NCBI GenBank assembly: GCA_900317155.1
Contig: ONFO01000027.1
Location: forward strand, 1 to 44,212
Source of the DNA: an uncultured Bacteroidales bacterium
Lineage (GTDB): Bacteria; Bacteroidota; Bacteroidia; Bacteroidales; F082
DNA: 44,212 nt
Reading direction: 5' to 3'
Each line of letters begins with the position of its first letter. Position 1 is the first letter of the stretch. Under the pieces are notes generated by a model. It saw only the letters and a program-made list of their open reading frames with translations, had not been told where the DNA came from and ran no database searches. This document shows, piece by piece, positions 8,990-16,880 of the stretch. Made by a program: the position numbers and the translations under genes.

Positions 8990-9467
8990 CATACTATTTC
9001 CGTTTTATTAATGAGTATAACTTCTCCGAGGAAAGCATTTGAACAATTCCAGTTAATACTCAAGCACCTTTTTTGGAGGAGACCTGCACCTAATTTCGCC
9101 ATAGCGTAGCCCGCAAGCAGATGGATTTCCCTCCATTGCCTTTCCCGCAATTGATGATTTCGAAGATTTGGAAGGTCCAAATGCATGGCTGACACACTTT
9201 ACCTATGGCGACTCGATATGGATTTCATCCCTATTCCAATCATAACCTGACGCAAAACGCTATGATTCAAGAGCTATCACATTTTCCGACGATGGATTAC
9301 GCATAGCGATTCTACAATAGTGTATGTCTTGTTGGAAGCCGATAATGAAGATATAAAGAAGAAGGTAAAAACGCGCATTTCGCGTGAAATGGTCAAGAAT
9401 TTGAACCTATAAAAGGACTATCATGTTGCAAATTTTAAAAAACTCCGCAAAAATACGAAAAATTTTC
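8990..9467. other. Gene-free remnant DNA with a possible coding fragment
   Basis: No intact gene is visible. On the plus strand, a frame ending at the TAA 9410-9412 reads like the C-terminus of a real protein (YVLLEADNEDIKKKVKTRIS, then REMVKNLNL) but is closed by a TGA about 50 codons upstream. It is probably a relic. With the broken ORFs to its left this makes 7863-9467 a decay zone between two defence-like operons. Confidence 0.3.
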
Positions 9468-10283
9468 TTAAATATCAAGTCGTTTTATCTTTTTTTTAAC
9501 ATCGTCGGGTGAATTTTCACATTCTTCGATGCATTGTGCAATATAACTTGCTTTTAAAACGACGAATTGATTACCCATTGGTCCTAAATAAATGCCATAT
9601 AATACTTTGTTTTTATATACGGCACATCCACTATTCCCAAAGGTAAGTTGACTTGAACAATCAACCAAAAAACAATTTTCCCAATGCATAATGTGGTTAT
9701 CACGTTTAACATCAGCCACCGTTGACAACACATTACAATTCATTGCAATTCGCTCTATCACATCAGCATCATCCTTCTTACCAGCAATAGAGTAAGGCAT
9801 TGTGTTCAGAACTGTACCCTCTTTAATTGAGTCTAGATTGTATTTAAAATAATCATTAGATACGTCCAACTTATAAACAATCAAATCGTTATGAACATCT
9901 TTCACATCTGGCATGATTCTCCCATCAAATAGTACCATCGTATCATTAACTTCAATAAACTGCGGTATAATATCGAAGCTACAGTCTTCTTTGATCTGAC
10001 TACAATGGTCAATTCTATAATACAAGACGAAATAGTTCGTTTTTTTATCTATTGTTTGAGCCACATGTGCCGCTGTAATCAGATATTTGTCAACAAGCAC
10101 ACCATTTCCAATAAACAAATAATTGCCTTCTTTTTTATGGTATAATGGCACCATCATATCCTCAGTAATGGAAGCACCATCCAATGAGTTTAATAAGTCT
10201 TCCACTTCTTTATCATTTGGTTTTGTAAATAAATCATTATAATCTTGGACTTGTTGTCTCTCGTTTTCCGTTTTGATTTTCAT
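9468..10283 (-). CDS. Cytoplasmic trypsin-like serine protease
   Basis: A 271-residue chymotrypsin-fold protease of the Trypsin_2/DegP-like group. Catalytic residues are visible in the right order: His73 in LITAAHV, Asp133 in VHNDLIVYKL, and Ser219 in LTFGNSGCAVY with the GNSG motif. There is no signal peptide, transmembrane helix or PDZ domain, so unlike DegP it should act in the cytoplasm. It is the third gene of an operon, 19 nt after the FISUMP-like lipoprotein. Its DNA is visibly more AT-rich than neighbouring genes, hinting at separate ancestry. Standalone trypsin-like proteases of this kind occur as effectors or activators in prokaryotic conflict systems, so a regulatory cleavage role is possible, but its substrate cannot be read here. 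Confidence 0.8.
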   Translation of the reverse strand: MKIKTENERQQVQDYNDLFTKPNDKEVEDLLNSLDGASITEDMMVPLYHKKEGNYLFIGNGVLVDKYLITAAHVAQTIDKKTNYFVLYYRIDHCSQIKEDCSFDIIPQFIEVNDTMVLFDGRIMPDVKDVHNDLIVYKLDVSNDYFKYNLDSIKEGTVLNTMPYSIAGKKDDADVIERIAMNCNVLSTVADVKRDNHIMHWENCFLVDCSSQLTFGNSGCAVYKNKVLYGIYLGPMGNQFVVLKASYIAQCIEECENSPDDVKKKIKRLDI

Positions 10284-10302
10284 ATTGCTTCATTTTTAAA
10301 GA

Positions 10303-11736
10303 TTATAAATCCCGAACCAAGCGCACGCCCTGACCGAGGCATCGGATGCCATTGACAATGTGGAGGCTCGAGTCGTTGAAGTCCACGCACCAGGCGCTGC
10401 TGCTTTCGAGGTGCGAGGCCGACCAATAGTGGCCGCTGCTGCCCACACCATGGACCGAAGTCCCGCTGCGGTAGCCCGCAGCCGGCAGAAAGACGGCTCC
10501 GTTCTGTTCCATCTGTTCCCACTGTTCCGTAGTGTAGACATTCGCATAACTGCTGTTTCCTGCCGTGAAGATCAACCCAGACGGAAGCGTCCAACTGTCG
10601 GGCAACAAAATCATGCCACACACCCCGTTCACCTTGCCGCGCCCATACTTCGAGGAGGCGTCGCTCCTGCCATATAACACGTACCACCACTCGTCTTCGG
10701 TCAAGGTGCGCCACTGGCCTGCTATGTTTCCGCCATTGTATATCGCGTTGTACACACCCCAGTCGGCATTGGCATAACTACCGGTGAGATTGTTGTTGCA
10801 GCTGCCACCTGGGTAATAGTCGCTTAATGATCCGCTGGTACTCCAGGGCTGGTAGCACACCGCCCCGCTGTTCCAGCCACTTGTGCCCCAGCCGAACAAG
10901 TCGATATAGTTGCTGTAGGTCGAGGAGATGTTGCTGTTGTCTTCTCCAATGTAGTCGTACTGGTGTTCTGCAAATCGCCAATGTTCGTCAGAGGCACGAT
11001 ATTGCAAGTTGCCTTGCGAGAAATATACTTTCTCGCTAGAACTTACCGAAATAGCACCAATGGGATAAATAGTAGTAAAGCTCACTTCGTCACCGTAGTT
11101 TGTGCCAATGCTGTTAGTGGCGTAGGCACGAACATAATATTTTGTCTCAGGTTCCAAACTGGTCAAATTGCAAGTAAAACTACCCGTTCCCGAGCCCGAT
11201 GAGACGTGCTGACCGCTGATGTCAGGATAATGTCCCGTACCCCAACAGATTCCCCTTTCAATTACTGAATGGTTGCCATCGGAAGTTACATTTCCACCTC
11301 CCGTAGCGATGAAAACACCAATGTTTGAAACAGCGGCAGTGGTTACCGTTGCAAGGCCTTCGTCCAATGTAGTACAACTGGACACCTCGCTCACAAAATA
11401 CATATTAGGGTTCCATGCCTCAAATCGGTAGTAATAGGTAGTAGTCTTAGTAAGGCCCGTAGCGGTAGCATAAAACTCTTTATCGTTGGAGGGTGTGTCG
11501 TCACCAAAAGTAATTGCGTTGCTCATGTCGGCATTATGGCTTAACTTCACCACCGAACTCATTTTTCCAGGAAAGTCGACTGTCCAAGTAAAATATGCCT
11601 CGGTGCTCATAGGTTCAACACTCTTCTCAACTATGGATGGTTTTTTGGACTCAATTTGTGCATCTTTGTGGCAGGCGGTGGAGCCAAACAAGAGGGCCGT
11701 TGCCAAAAGCATTAACAAAATGTGTTTGTTTTTCAT
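10303..11736 (-). CDS. Lipoprotein with FN3-like repeats and C-terminal FISUMP/C-type-lectin-like domain
   Basis: A 477-residue lipoprotein. The signal MKNKHILLMLLATALLFGSTAC gives Cys22 as lipid site. Two FN3-like segments follow (about 33-125 with TTTYYYRFEAWNP; about 130-225 with ERGICWGTGHYP, PETKYYVRAYATNS and GTNYGDEVSFTT). From about 228 to the end comes a FISUMP/SUMF-type domain: KVYFSQGNLQY, NYIDLFGWGTSGWN, TEDEWWYVLYGR, FLPAAGYRSG, HYWSASHLESSSAWCVDF, ending GIRCLGQGVRLVRDL. This C-terminus is the fold and end motif used by the variable proteins of Bacteroidota diversity-generating retroelements, and the segment before the end is rich in NNY codons. No reverse transcriptase or template repeat is in the window, so diversification is untested. 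It lies 20 nt after the PEGA gene and 19 nt before the protease. Confidence 0.8.
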   Translation of the reverse strand: MKNKHILLMLLATALLFGSTACHKDAQIESKKPSIVEKSVEPMSTEAYFTWTVDFPGKMSSVVKLSHNADMSNAITFGDDTPSNDKEFYATATGLTKTTTYYYRFEAWNPNMYFVSEVSSCTTLDEGLATVTTAAVSNIGVFIATGGGNVTSDGNHSVIERGICWGTGHYPDISGQHVSSGSGTGSFTCNLTSLEPETKYYVRAYATNSIGTNYGDEVSFTTIYPIGAISVSSSEKVYFSQGNLQYRASDEHWRFAEHQYDYIGEDNSNISSTYSNYIDLFGWGTSGWNSGAVCYQPWSTSGSLSDYYPGGSCNNNLTGSYANADWGVYNAIYNGGNIAGQWRTLTEDEWWYVLYGRSDASSKYGRGKVNGVCGMILLPDSWTLPSGLIFTAGNSSYANVYTTEQWEQMEQNGAVFLPAAGYRSGTSVHGVGSSGHYWSASHLESSSAWCVDFNDSSLHIVNGIRCLGQGVRLVRDL

Positions 11737-11756
11737 ATATCTCGTGTGTTTTTATT

Positions 11757-13958
11757 TCATTTCCTTTTCCAACAATAACCCAATCCAATCTTTGCTTCAA
11801 CGGTCTTGAAGTTGGTGGTAACAGCATCAATGCTGAAGCTGAAGCCCTTCAGATTGAACAGTATGCCAGCCGTGGCATCTATGCCCGAGAAGGAGTCATC
11901 GCTAATCTTCACGAGGCTGCCATTGGAGGTGTACCAACTCTTGACGCGGCTACCATAGCCTGCGCCAAACTTGAAGTAAACAGGCCCGGCTACTTTGACC
12001 ACCATGCCAGCCATAGCTGAGATACGACTGCTACACGACTCACCTGTGTAGTCATAGTAGTATTCACCGTCAACCAAACCGTCGCTACCGGCAGTGGCTG
12101 AAGACTTCATAGCGGCAAAATTGAAATTGCTTGCAGCAGAAACGAACCAACCAATTTTCTTCACCATTCCAAAGGTGGCGCCGAAAGATGTTTGTGGAGC
12201 AGGGCTGTATGCAAAATCAAGTGTAGCAAAACTCACACCGTTTTCTACGAAATGGGATGCGGTTTCATTATGCAAAGTCAACGTATATTGGTTTCTAACA
12301 TCATTGGCAAAAACTTGTATATCTATTTCATCGTATTTCTTTCTTCTTTCGGCGCGAATGGTATGGTTTCCCAAAGGCAAATCAATGCTTATAGGCGACA
12401 CGCCGATTTTAATGCCATCAACAAATACAACATCGCCATCTTGGTCGGTTTTTATGGTAATCAACCGACCGAATTCAAAAAGAACTTCTCTATCAGAATC
12501 ATGCTCGGTGATGGTAATTGTTTTTTCAACAGGGACATTATTACGTGTCACCTTTATAGTGTGCTGTCCGAAACCAACAGAAGTCGTGATAGGCGTTTCG
12601 CCAACAAAAGTATTGTCCACATAAACCTTATCACCTGCACGGTCTGTTTTAACGGTTACACTTTTACCCGTAGCCAAAGATTCCTTCACTTCCAACGTTT
12701 CACCTTTTTTGATTGCAATGGTCTTTTGAATTGGTGCACAACCTTCTTTTGCCAAACGAAGTTCGTGAGAACCAATCAGTAAATCCTTGATGAACCTTGG
12801 TGTTTCTCCTATCTTCCTTCCATCGATATAAAGCGTGGCAAAATTCGGTGTACTTACCACATCCAACGAGCCATATATCGGACGCGGTGATTCCAACTTA
12901 ATTGTCTGACCAGCCATTTGAGGTGTAATATCCTTTGTAATTACAGTGGTTTCGTGGTTCTCCAGTTTACACTCTATCTTGTATGTACCACTTCCCAATG
13001 AGCCAGTCCACGTGCGGATGCCTTTCAATTCGTTGTTTACCCAAATCTCGGCATCAGCATCCACTTTCAATGTGATTCCAGCAAAGTCGGCTTTCAAGGC
13101 TGGCGAAAGCAGTGTGGTTTCGTTGTCTTTTACGGTCACATCTTCATTGAAATCGCTATATAGCTTCTTCACTATACGGACATTGTGACGGCCGCTTTTC
13201 AAAGCCTTGCTCTTGAAAGGCACTTTACCTGCCAAGGCATTGTCGATATATACGCTGGCATCTTCCAAACCGTCACCCGACACCTCAATCCAACCGAAAT
13301 TGGGCAAGAGATTCACGACAACTTTGTGTGTATTTTCGGGGTCGTCAACCACAACCGAACCAGTGAAAGTATGGTAATCGGCAAGCCGCACCTGATAATC
13401 ATATTTCCCAAATGGAACATACTCCATAGCAGAGCCATCCTGCTCTACTTGCCACGTCTTTCCATTCACTTCAAGAATGGCATCGGCAGGGTGAATCTGA
13501 AAAGCAAGATACTGCTGCGTAGGCGAATTGTTGTTCTGTTCCTGTAACGCCATCACCAATGTTCCTTTAATGACAATCTTGTAAGTATGTAACGACTCCA
13601 CGCGGGCAACATGGTCAATAAGCCGCAGTTCGTATTGTCCCCAGTCGCGATGCTTTACGCGCAAGTATTTCAGGCCAGGTGAAACCCAAAGCCAGATTTC
13701 GCCGTCGCGGGTGGCGCGTTGCACCACTTCGGAGCCATAATCGGGAACGAAGTTAAAAAGCTCACGCTGGTTGGGCGCAATGTTTTGCGTGGCAATGCGT
13801 AGCAAGGCACACTGGCGATTGTTGTGGTCAGTATGTATTTCCTCCCTTGCCGACATATCGAGGGGAAGCGATTCAACGCTCACGATTTCAAAGTCCTGCG
13901 CCATGAGAGCCAAACCGCAACACAACAGCAGGAAAAGAAAGCATGTCTTTTTCATCAT
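11757..13958 (-). CDS. PEGA-repeat envelope protein with C-terminal barrel-like domain
   Basis: Exported protein of about 733 residues. The start at 13958 (MMKKTCFLFLLLCCGLALMAQ, a signal peptide) is preferred over the in-frame ATG at 13985 because the promoter box 13983-13990 would lie on top of the longer start. The middle holds tandem PEGA-type modules, recognisable by repeated DASVYIDNALAGKVPFKSKA, ATLYIDGRKIGETPRFI, DKVYVDNTFVGETPITT and DVVFVDGIKIGVSPISI, each followed by a short LxxGxHxIxV strand. The last roughly 150 residues (SFATLDFAYSPAPQTSFGAT onward, ending KIGLGYCWKRK) look like a small outer-membrane beta-barrel with an aromatic, basic C-terminus. PEGA modules usually mediate surface or peptidoglycan contacts. 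It is the first gene of an operon with the FISUMP-like lipoprotein and trypsin-like protease. Confidence 0.82.
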   Translation of the reverse strand: MMKKTCFLFLLLCCGLALMAQDFEIVSVESLPLDMSAREEIHTDHNNRQCALLRIATQNIAPNQRELFNFVPDYGSEVVQRATRDGEIWLWVSPGLKYLRVKHRDWGQYELRLIDHVARVESLHTYKIVIKGTLVMALQEQNNNSPTQQYLAFQIHPADAILEVNGKTWQVEQDGSAMEYVPFGKYDYQVRLADYHTFTGSVVVDDPENTHKVVVNLLPNFGWIEVSGDGLEDASVYIDNALAGKVPFKSKALKSGRHNVRIVKKLYSDFNEDVTVKDNETTLLSPALKADFAGITLKVDADAEIWVNNELKGIRTWTGSLGSGTYKIECKLENHETTVITKDITPQMAGQTIKLESPRPIYGSLDVVSTPNFATLYIDGRKIGETPRFIKDLLIGSHELRLAKEGCAPIQKTIAIKKGETLEVKESLATGKSVTVKTDRAGDKVYVDNTFVGETPITTSVGFGQHTIKVTRNNVPVEKTITITEHDSDREVLFEFGRLITIKTDQDGDVVFVDGIKIGVSPISIDLPLGNHTIRAERRKKYDEIDIQVFANDVRNQYTLTLHNETASHFVENGVSFATLDFAYSPAPQTSFGATFGMVKKIGWFVSAASNFNFAAMKSSATAGSDGLVDGEYYYDYTGESCSSRISAMAGMVVKVAGPVYFKFGAGYGSRVKSWYTSNGSLVKISDDSFSGIDATAGILFNLKGFSFSIDAVTTNFKTVEAKIGLGYCWKRK

Positions 13959-13982
13959 AATGGCTTTGTTTCTTATAGAGTG

Positions 13983-13990
13983 CAAAAGTA
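13983..13990 (-). promoter_or_regulatory. -7 box for the PEGA-FISUMP-protease operon
   Basis: Minus-strand TACTTTTG matches TAnnTTTG and sits 24 nt before the preferred ATG. It decides that start against the longer in-frame alternative. Confidence 0.6.
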
Positions 13991-14105
13991 AGAGTTTTAG
14001 TCCAAAAAAGTGAAAACTATTCCAAAAAACACTGCCGAATCAAAACTAGTTTTCAACAAATGTCGCTCAACTCATTCAATGGTTATTTCATAAAACTGAG
14101 AAAAT

Positions 14106-14128
14106 TCATCCAAAGAAAGAAAAAAGAC
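14106..14128. repeat. 23-bp direct repeat, left copy
   Basis: A 23-bp stretch beginning TCATCCAAAG and ending AAAAAAGAC, identical to 15734-15756. The two copies bracket a segment containing only the ATPase_2/DUF234 gene and its control region. Confidence 0.7.
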
Positions 14129-14162
14129 TGGTTTTTGCTGTATTTCAAATGCTTTTGCCCAC

Positions 14163-15593
14163 TCAAAACAAGTCGTCCAAACTGACCACACTCTGCACTT
14201 GTCCGCTGTTTTCGTTTGGCTTCAGCCCGTAGGCGGCTATCAGTGTCAAGTGGATGCTTTTTTTCTGCGGTACTTTGTCCATCAAGGTTTGCACCCGCTC
14301 CCGCAACTCAACGCCATATTTCGCATCAATGGAGAACGACTTACCATAAAACTTTATTTCACAAAGGTTTATCACATTGTCGGCCCTGTCTATGAGCAAA
14401 TCTATCTGATGTTTTCTCTCTCTCGATTCTACCACCCAAGAAGATTCCGTCGTACTTACACTGGCAATCCCCAGTTTTTGTTTAATCTGGGCAACATGGG
14501 CAAAACAAAGTTCCTCAAAGGCAAAGCCACGCCATGCGTTTAGGCGCGGTGAGGCATTGTTCTTCTGCCAAAACTGAGGGTCTGGCTTGTCTTTGCCATC
14601 TATGAATTGAAGATAAGCCATACAAAAATGGTCAGTCAGTCGATAATGTTCGGTCTTCCGGTCACCGAATGGATAATAAGATGTGATGAAATCACTCTCT
14701 TTCAAGCCTTTGAGGATTTCACTCGCCCCACCACCATCCTTAATGTCCGTGAGTTCAAGGATTTCTTTGCGCGTGTAGCCGCTTCGTCTTCCCGCCAGCA
14801 GACGAACAACTTTTTTGTGGTCATTGGCGTTCTTGAATAGCGAGCCAAACAACCGGTCAAATTCATTCCTCAGTTTGGCGTTTCTATCAAACAGCACAAG
14901 ATCAATGTTTTGTGCCGTACTATAGCCCTTTTCAAACAGGCTCAGGTAATGTGGAACACCACCAAAGACCATGTAGGTTTGTGCCACATCATAGCGGCTC
15001 ACATTCATTTCCTTGTTTCGAAAATAAGCCTCGCACTCAGCCAAAGTGAAAGGCCAGAGTTTTATCTCGCGAGTCAGTCTGTTGTAAAGGCCGCCTTTAT
15101 TATTAATAAGGTTGTCTTCCATCCAAGAAGTGGCCGACCCGCACACAATTAGCAGAATATTGTCGCGCTTTGAAGCCCAACCGTTCCAGAAATGCTCAAA
15201 GGCAGGAATGAACCGCGACCGCGCTGTGTCCATCCAAGGCAATTCGTCAATGAAAACCACTTGCCGACTTCCATCGTCTTTAGATGCAAGCAGTTTTTCC
15301 AACCACCGAAAAGCCTCAAGCCAAGATTTGGGACACGCTTGACCTTCATATCCAAAGTCTTGCAGCGAATACAAAAACGCTTGCAATTGATCACGGAGCA
15401 GAAATTTCTTGTCATGGTCGTAAGGTGACAATCCTGTATGCCAAAAGGCAAATCTGTCTTTAAAAACTTCCTTTATTAGATAGGTCTTGCCCACACGCCG
15501 CCGACCATAAACAGCCACAAACTCCGCATTTTCAGCATTATACAATCGTTCCAATTCTTCGATTTCCTTTTTTCTTCCGATGATATTTTTCAT
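14163..15593 (-). CDS. ATPase_2 / DUF234 family AAA ATPase with nuclease-like C-terminus
   Basis: A 476-residue cytoplasmic protein of the large archaeal/Bacteroidota ATP-binding family (PF01637 plus DUF234). Motifs: N-terminal IIGRKKEIEELERLY, Walker A GRRRVGKT (30-37), Walker B VVFIDELPWMD (D116, E117), sensor-like LLIVCGSATSWM, and the family signature MVFGGVPHYL. The C-terminal part (about 390-420: HQIDLLIDRADNVINLCEIKFY) has the D...ExK spacing of a PD-(D/E)xK nuclease-like domain. These genes are often patchily distributed and lie alone, as here. Function of the family is unsettled (defence, mobile or regulatory). It has its own promoter at 15617 with AT-rich inverted repeats around it and is flanked by a perfect 23-bp direct repeat, suggesting it is a recently acquired cassette. 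Confidence 0.85.
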   Translation of the reverse strand: MKNIIGRKKEIEELERLYNAENAEFVAVYGRRRVGKTYLIKEVFKDRFAFWHTGLSPYDHDKKFLLRDQLQAFLYSLQDFGYEGQACPKSWLEAFRWLEKLLASKDDGSRQVVFIDELPWMDTARSRFIPAFEHFWNGWASKRDNILLIVCGSATSWMEDNLINNKGGLYNRLTREIKLWPFTLAECEAYFRNKEMNVSRYDVAQTYMVFGGVPHYLSLFEKGYSTAQNIDLVLFDRNAKLRNEFDRLFGSLFKNANDHKKVVRLLAGRRSGYTRKEILELTDIKDGGGASEILKGLKESDFITSYYPFGDRKTEHYRLTDHFCMAYLQFIDGKDKPDPQFWQKNNASPRLNAWRGFAFEELCFAHVAQIKQKLGIASVSTTESSWVVESRERKHQIDLLIDRADNVINLCEIKFYGKSFSIDAKYGVELRERVQTLMDKVPQKKSIHLTLIAAYGLKPNENSGQVQSVVSLDDLF

Positions 15594-15602
15594 GCCATAT
15601 CG

Positions 15603-15705
15603 ATTTTATTTCTCTGCAAAGGTACAAAAAATATTATTTTCAGAGAATTAAAGCATTTTATTTCTCTAAATCTCGATTTTTTTCTATAGTTTAGAGAAAT
15701 AAAAT
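15603..15705. promoter_or_regulatory. Operator-like array of inverted repeats upstream of the ATPase gene
   Basis: ATTTTATTTCTCTAAA at 15655-15670 and TTTAGAGAAATAAAAT at 15690-15705 are a perfect 16-bp inverted repeat. A third copy of the arm, ATTTTATTTCTCT, lies at 15603-15615, between the promoter box and the ATG, and a partial opposite arm (AGAGAA) is at 15642. A repeated arm overlapping promoter and leader suggests a repressor operator. The ATPase has no evident HTH, so the binder may be elsewhere. Confidence 0.55.
15617..15624 (-). promoter_or_regulatory. -7 box for the ATPase_2 gene
   Basis: Minus-strand TACCTTTG followed by CAG. It lies 23 nt before the ATG and is flanked by the repeated TTTATTTCTCT arms. 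Confidence 0.65.
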
Positions 15706-15733
15706 TGGTAAAAGAGCCTGCTTGACCAAAAAA

Positions 15734-15756
15734 TCATCCAAAGAAAGAAAAAAGAC
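15734..15756. repeat. 23-bp direct repeat, right copy
   Basis: Identical to 14106-14128. It ends 11 nt before the -7 box of the plus-strand nuclease gene, so the repeat is part of that gene's upstream promoter region. Confidence 0.7.
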
Positions 15757-15767
15757 CAATTTTTTTC

Positions 15768-15775
15768 TACCTTTG
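15768..15775 (+). promoter_or_regulatory. -7 box for the exported nuclease
   Basis: Plus-strand TACCTTTG followed by CCGCG. A start about 5-7 nt downstream leaves a leader of roughly 25 nt before the ATG at 15806 and excludes the longer in-frame start at 15722. Confidence 0.65.
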
Positions 15776-15805
15776 CCGCGTTATCAACTCAAAAAGCTTC
15801 CCATC

Positions 15806-16852
15806 ATGAACAAGCACATTGTTTTCATATTGGCAATTTTGGCTTTCGGCCTCGGTATAAACCGCGCCTCCGCCCAAGAACAACAAGCCTATAAGGTCGG
15901 TTTGGTCGGCTTCTATAACCTGGAGAACCTCTTCGACACCATCAACGACCCGAACAAGAACGACGAGGAGTTTCTGCCCCAAGGCGTCAACCAATGGAAC
16001 TCGGAGAAATACCTATCCAAGCTCCATAACATGGCTTACGCCATCTCCACCATCGGCGCCGACTGGTCGCCCGACGGTGTGGCCGTTTTAGGCATGTGCG
16101 AAATGGAGAATCGCACTGTGTTGGAGGACCTTGTGGCCCAACCCGAGCTGAAGGACCGCAACTACCAAATTGTCCACTATGACTCTCCCGACCGTCGTGG
16201 CGTGGATGTGGGTTTGATTTACAACCCGAAATACTTTAAGCTGACCAACAGCAAGACTTATCATACCATCATCCCCGACGACCCCGAGTTCATCACCCGC
16301 GACCAGTTGGTCGTCTCGGGCCTCTTCGATGGCGAGATGATGCACTTCATCGTCATGCACTGGCCTTCGCGTGCCGGTGGCGAGAAACGCTCCATGCCTG
16401 GCCGTATCGCTGCTGCCAACTTATGCCGCCACATTGCCGATTCCATCATGCGTGAGGACCAAAGTGCCAAAATCATCATGATGGGCGACTACAACGACTA
16501 CCCTGACAGCAAGAGCGTGACCAACTACCTGCGTGCCTCGGGCGACATGAAAGACCTGCGCGATGGTGAGTTCTTCAACCCCATGTATGAGCTGCACAAG
16601 AAAGGCTACGGTACCAATTACTACCGCGATGCACCTGGCGTGCTCGACCAGATGATCCTCACTCCTGCACTTGTGCCTACAGGTTACGACACCTATCAGT
16701 TCAAGAACGCGAAAGTGCACAATAAGGAGTTCCTGAAGCAGCACGGCGGCAAATACAACGGCTATCCCTACCGCACCTTCGGCAGCGGCGTCTGGATGGG
16801 TGGCTACAGCGACCACTTCCCGGTATATGTGATACTATTGAAAAAAGCGTAA
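15806..16852 (+). CDS. Exported endonuclease/exonuclease/phosphatase (EEP) family enzyme
   Basis: A 348-residue secreted or periplasmic enzyme, and the only clear plus-strand gene. The start at 15806 gives a proper signal peptide (MNKHIVFILAILAFGLGINR, ASAQ); the frame is open upstream to 15722 but that would place the promoter inside the gene. EEP metal and catalytic motifs are all present: FYNLENLFD (Asn38, Glu40), MCEMENR, DVGLIYN, HWPSRAGGE, GDYNDYP and the terminal SDHFPV. The family cleaves phosphodiesters (DNA, RNA, phospholipid or sugar phosphates). A likely job is releasing phosphate or nucleotides outside the inner membrane, consistent with a former partnership with the TonB receptor and DUF5689 lipoprotein, now about 10 kb away. 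The substrate is inferred, not shown. Confidence 0.85.
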   Translation: MNKHIVFILAILAFGLGINRASAQEQQAYKVGLVGFYNLENLFDTINDPNKNDEEFLPQGVNQWNSEKYLSKLHNMAYAISTIGADWSPDGVAVLGMCEMENRTVLEDLVAQPELKDRNYQIVHYDSPDRRGVDVGLIYNPKYFKLTNSKTYHTIIPDDPEFITRDQLVVSGLFDGEMMHFIVMHWPSRAGGEKRSMPGRIAAANLCRHIADSIMREDQSAKIIMMGDYNDYPDSKSVTNYLRASGDMKDLRDGEFFNPMYELHKKGYGTNYYRDAPGVLDQMILTPALVPTGYDTYQFKNAKVHNKEFLKQHGGKYNGYPYRTFGSGVWMGGYSDHFPVYVILLKKA

Positions 16853-16863
16853 GACCATTTGTG

Positions 16864-16878
16864 ATTCCCTTTGGGAAT
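16864..16878. terminator. Short hairpin between convergent genes
   Basis: ATTCCC-TTT-GGGAAT forms a perfect 6-bp stem 12 nt after the nuclease stop and just beyond the end of the converging LRR gene. No clear T-run, so a weak bidirectional terminator at best. Confidence 0.35.
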
Positions 16879-16880
16879 AT

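Noticed and set aside
10280-10714. Alternative minus-strand open frame across the 3' part of the FISUMP-like gene
   Set aside because: It is an out-of-frame shadow of a high-GC domain; the lipoprotein frame has clear domain motifs through to its end.
10303-11736. Calling a complete diversity-generating retroelement
   Set aside because: Only a target-like C-terminus is visible; no reverse transcriptase, accessory gene or template repeat was found in the window.
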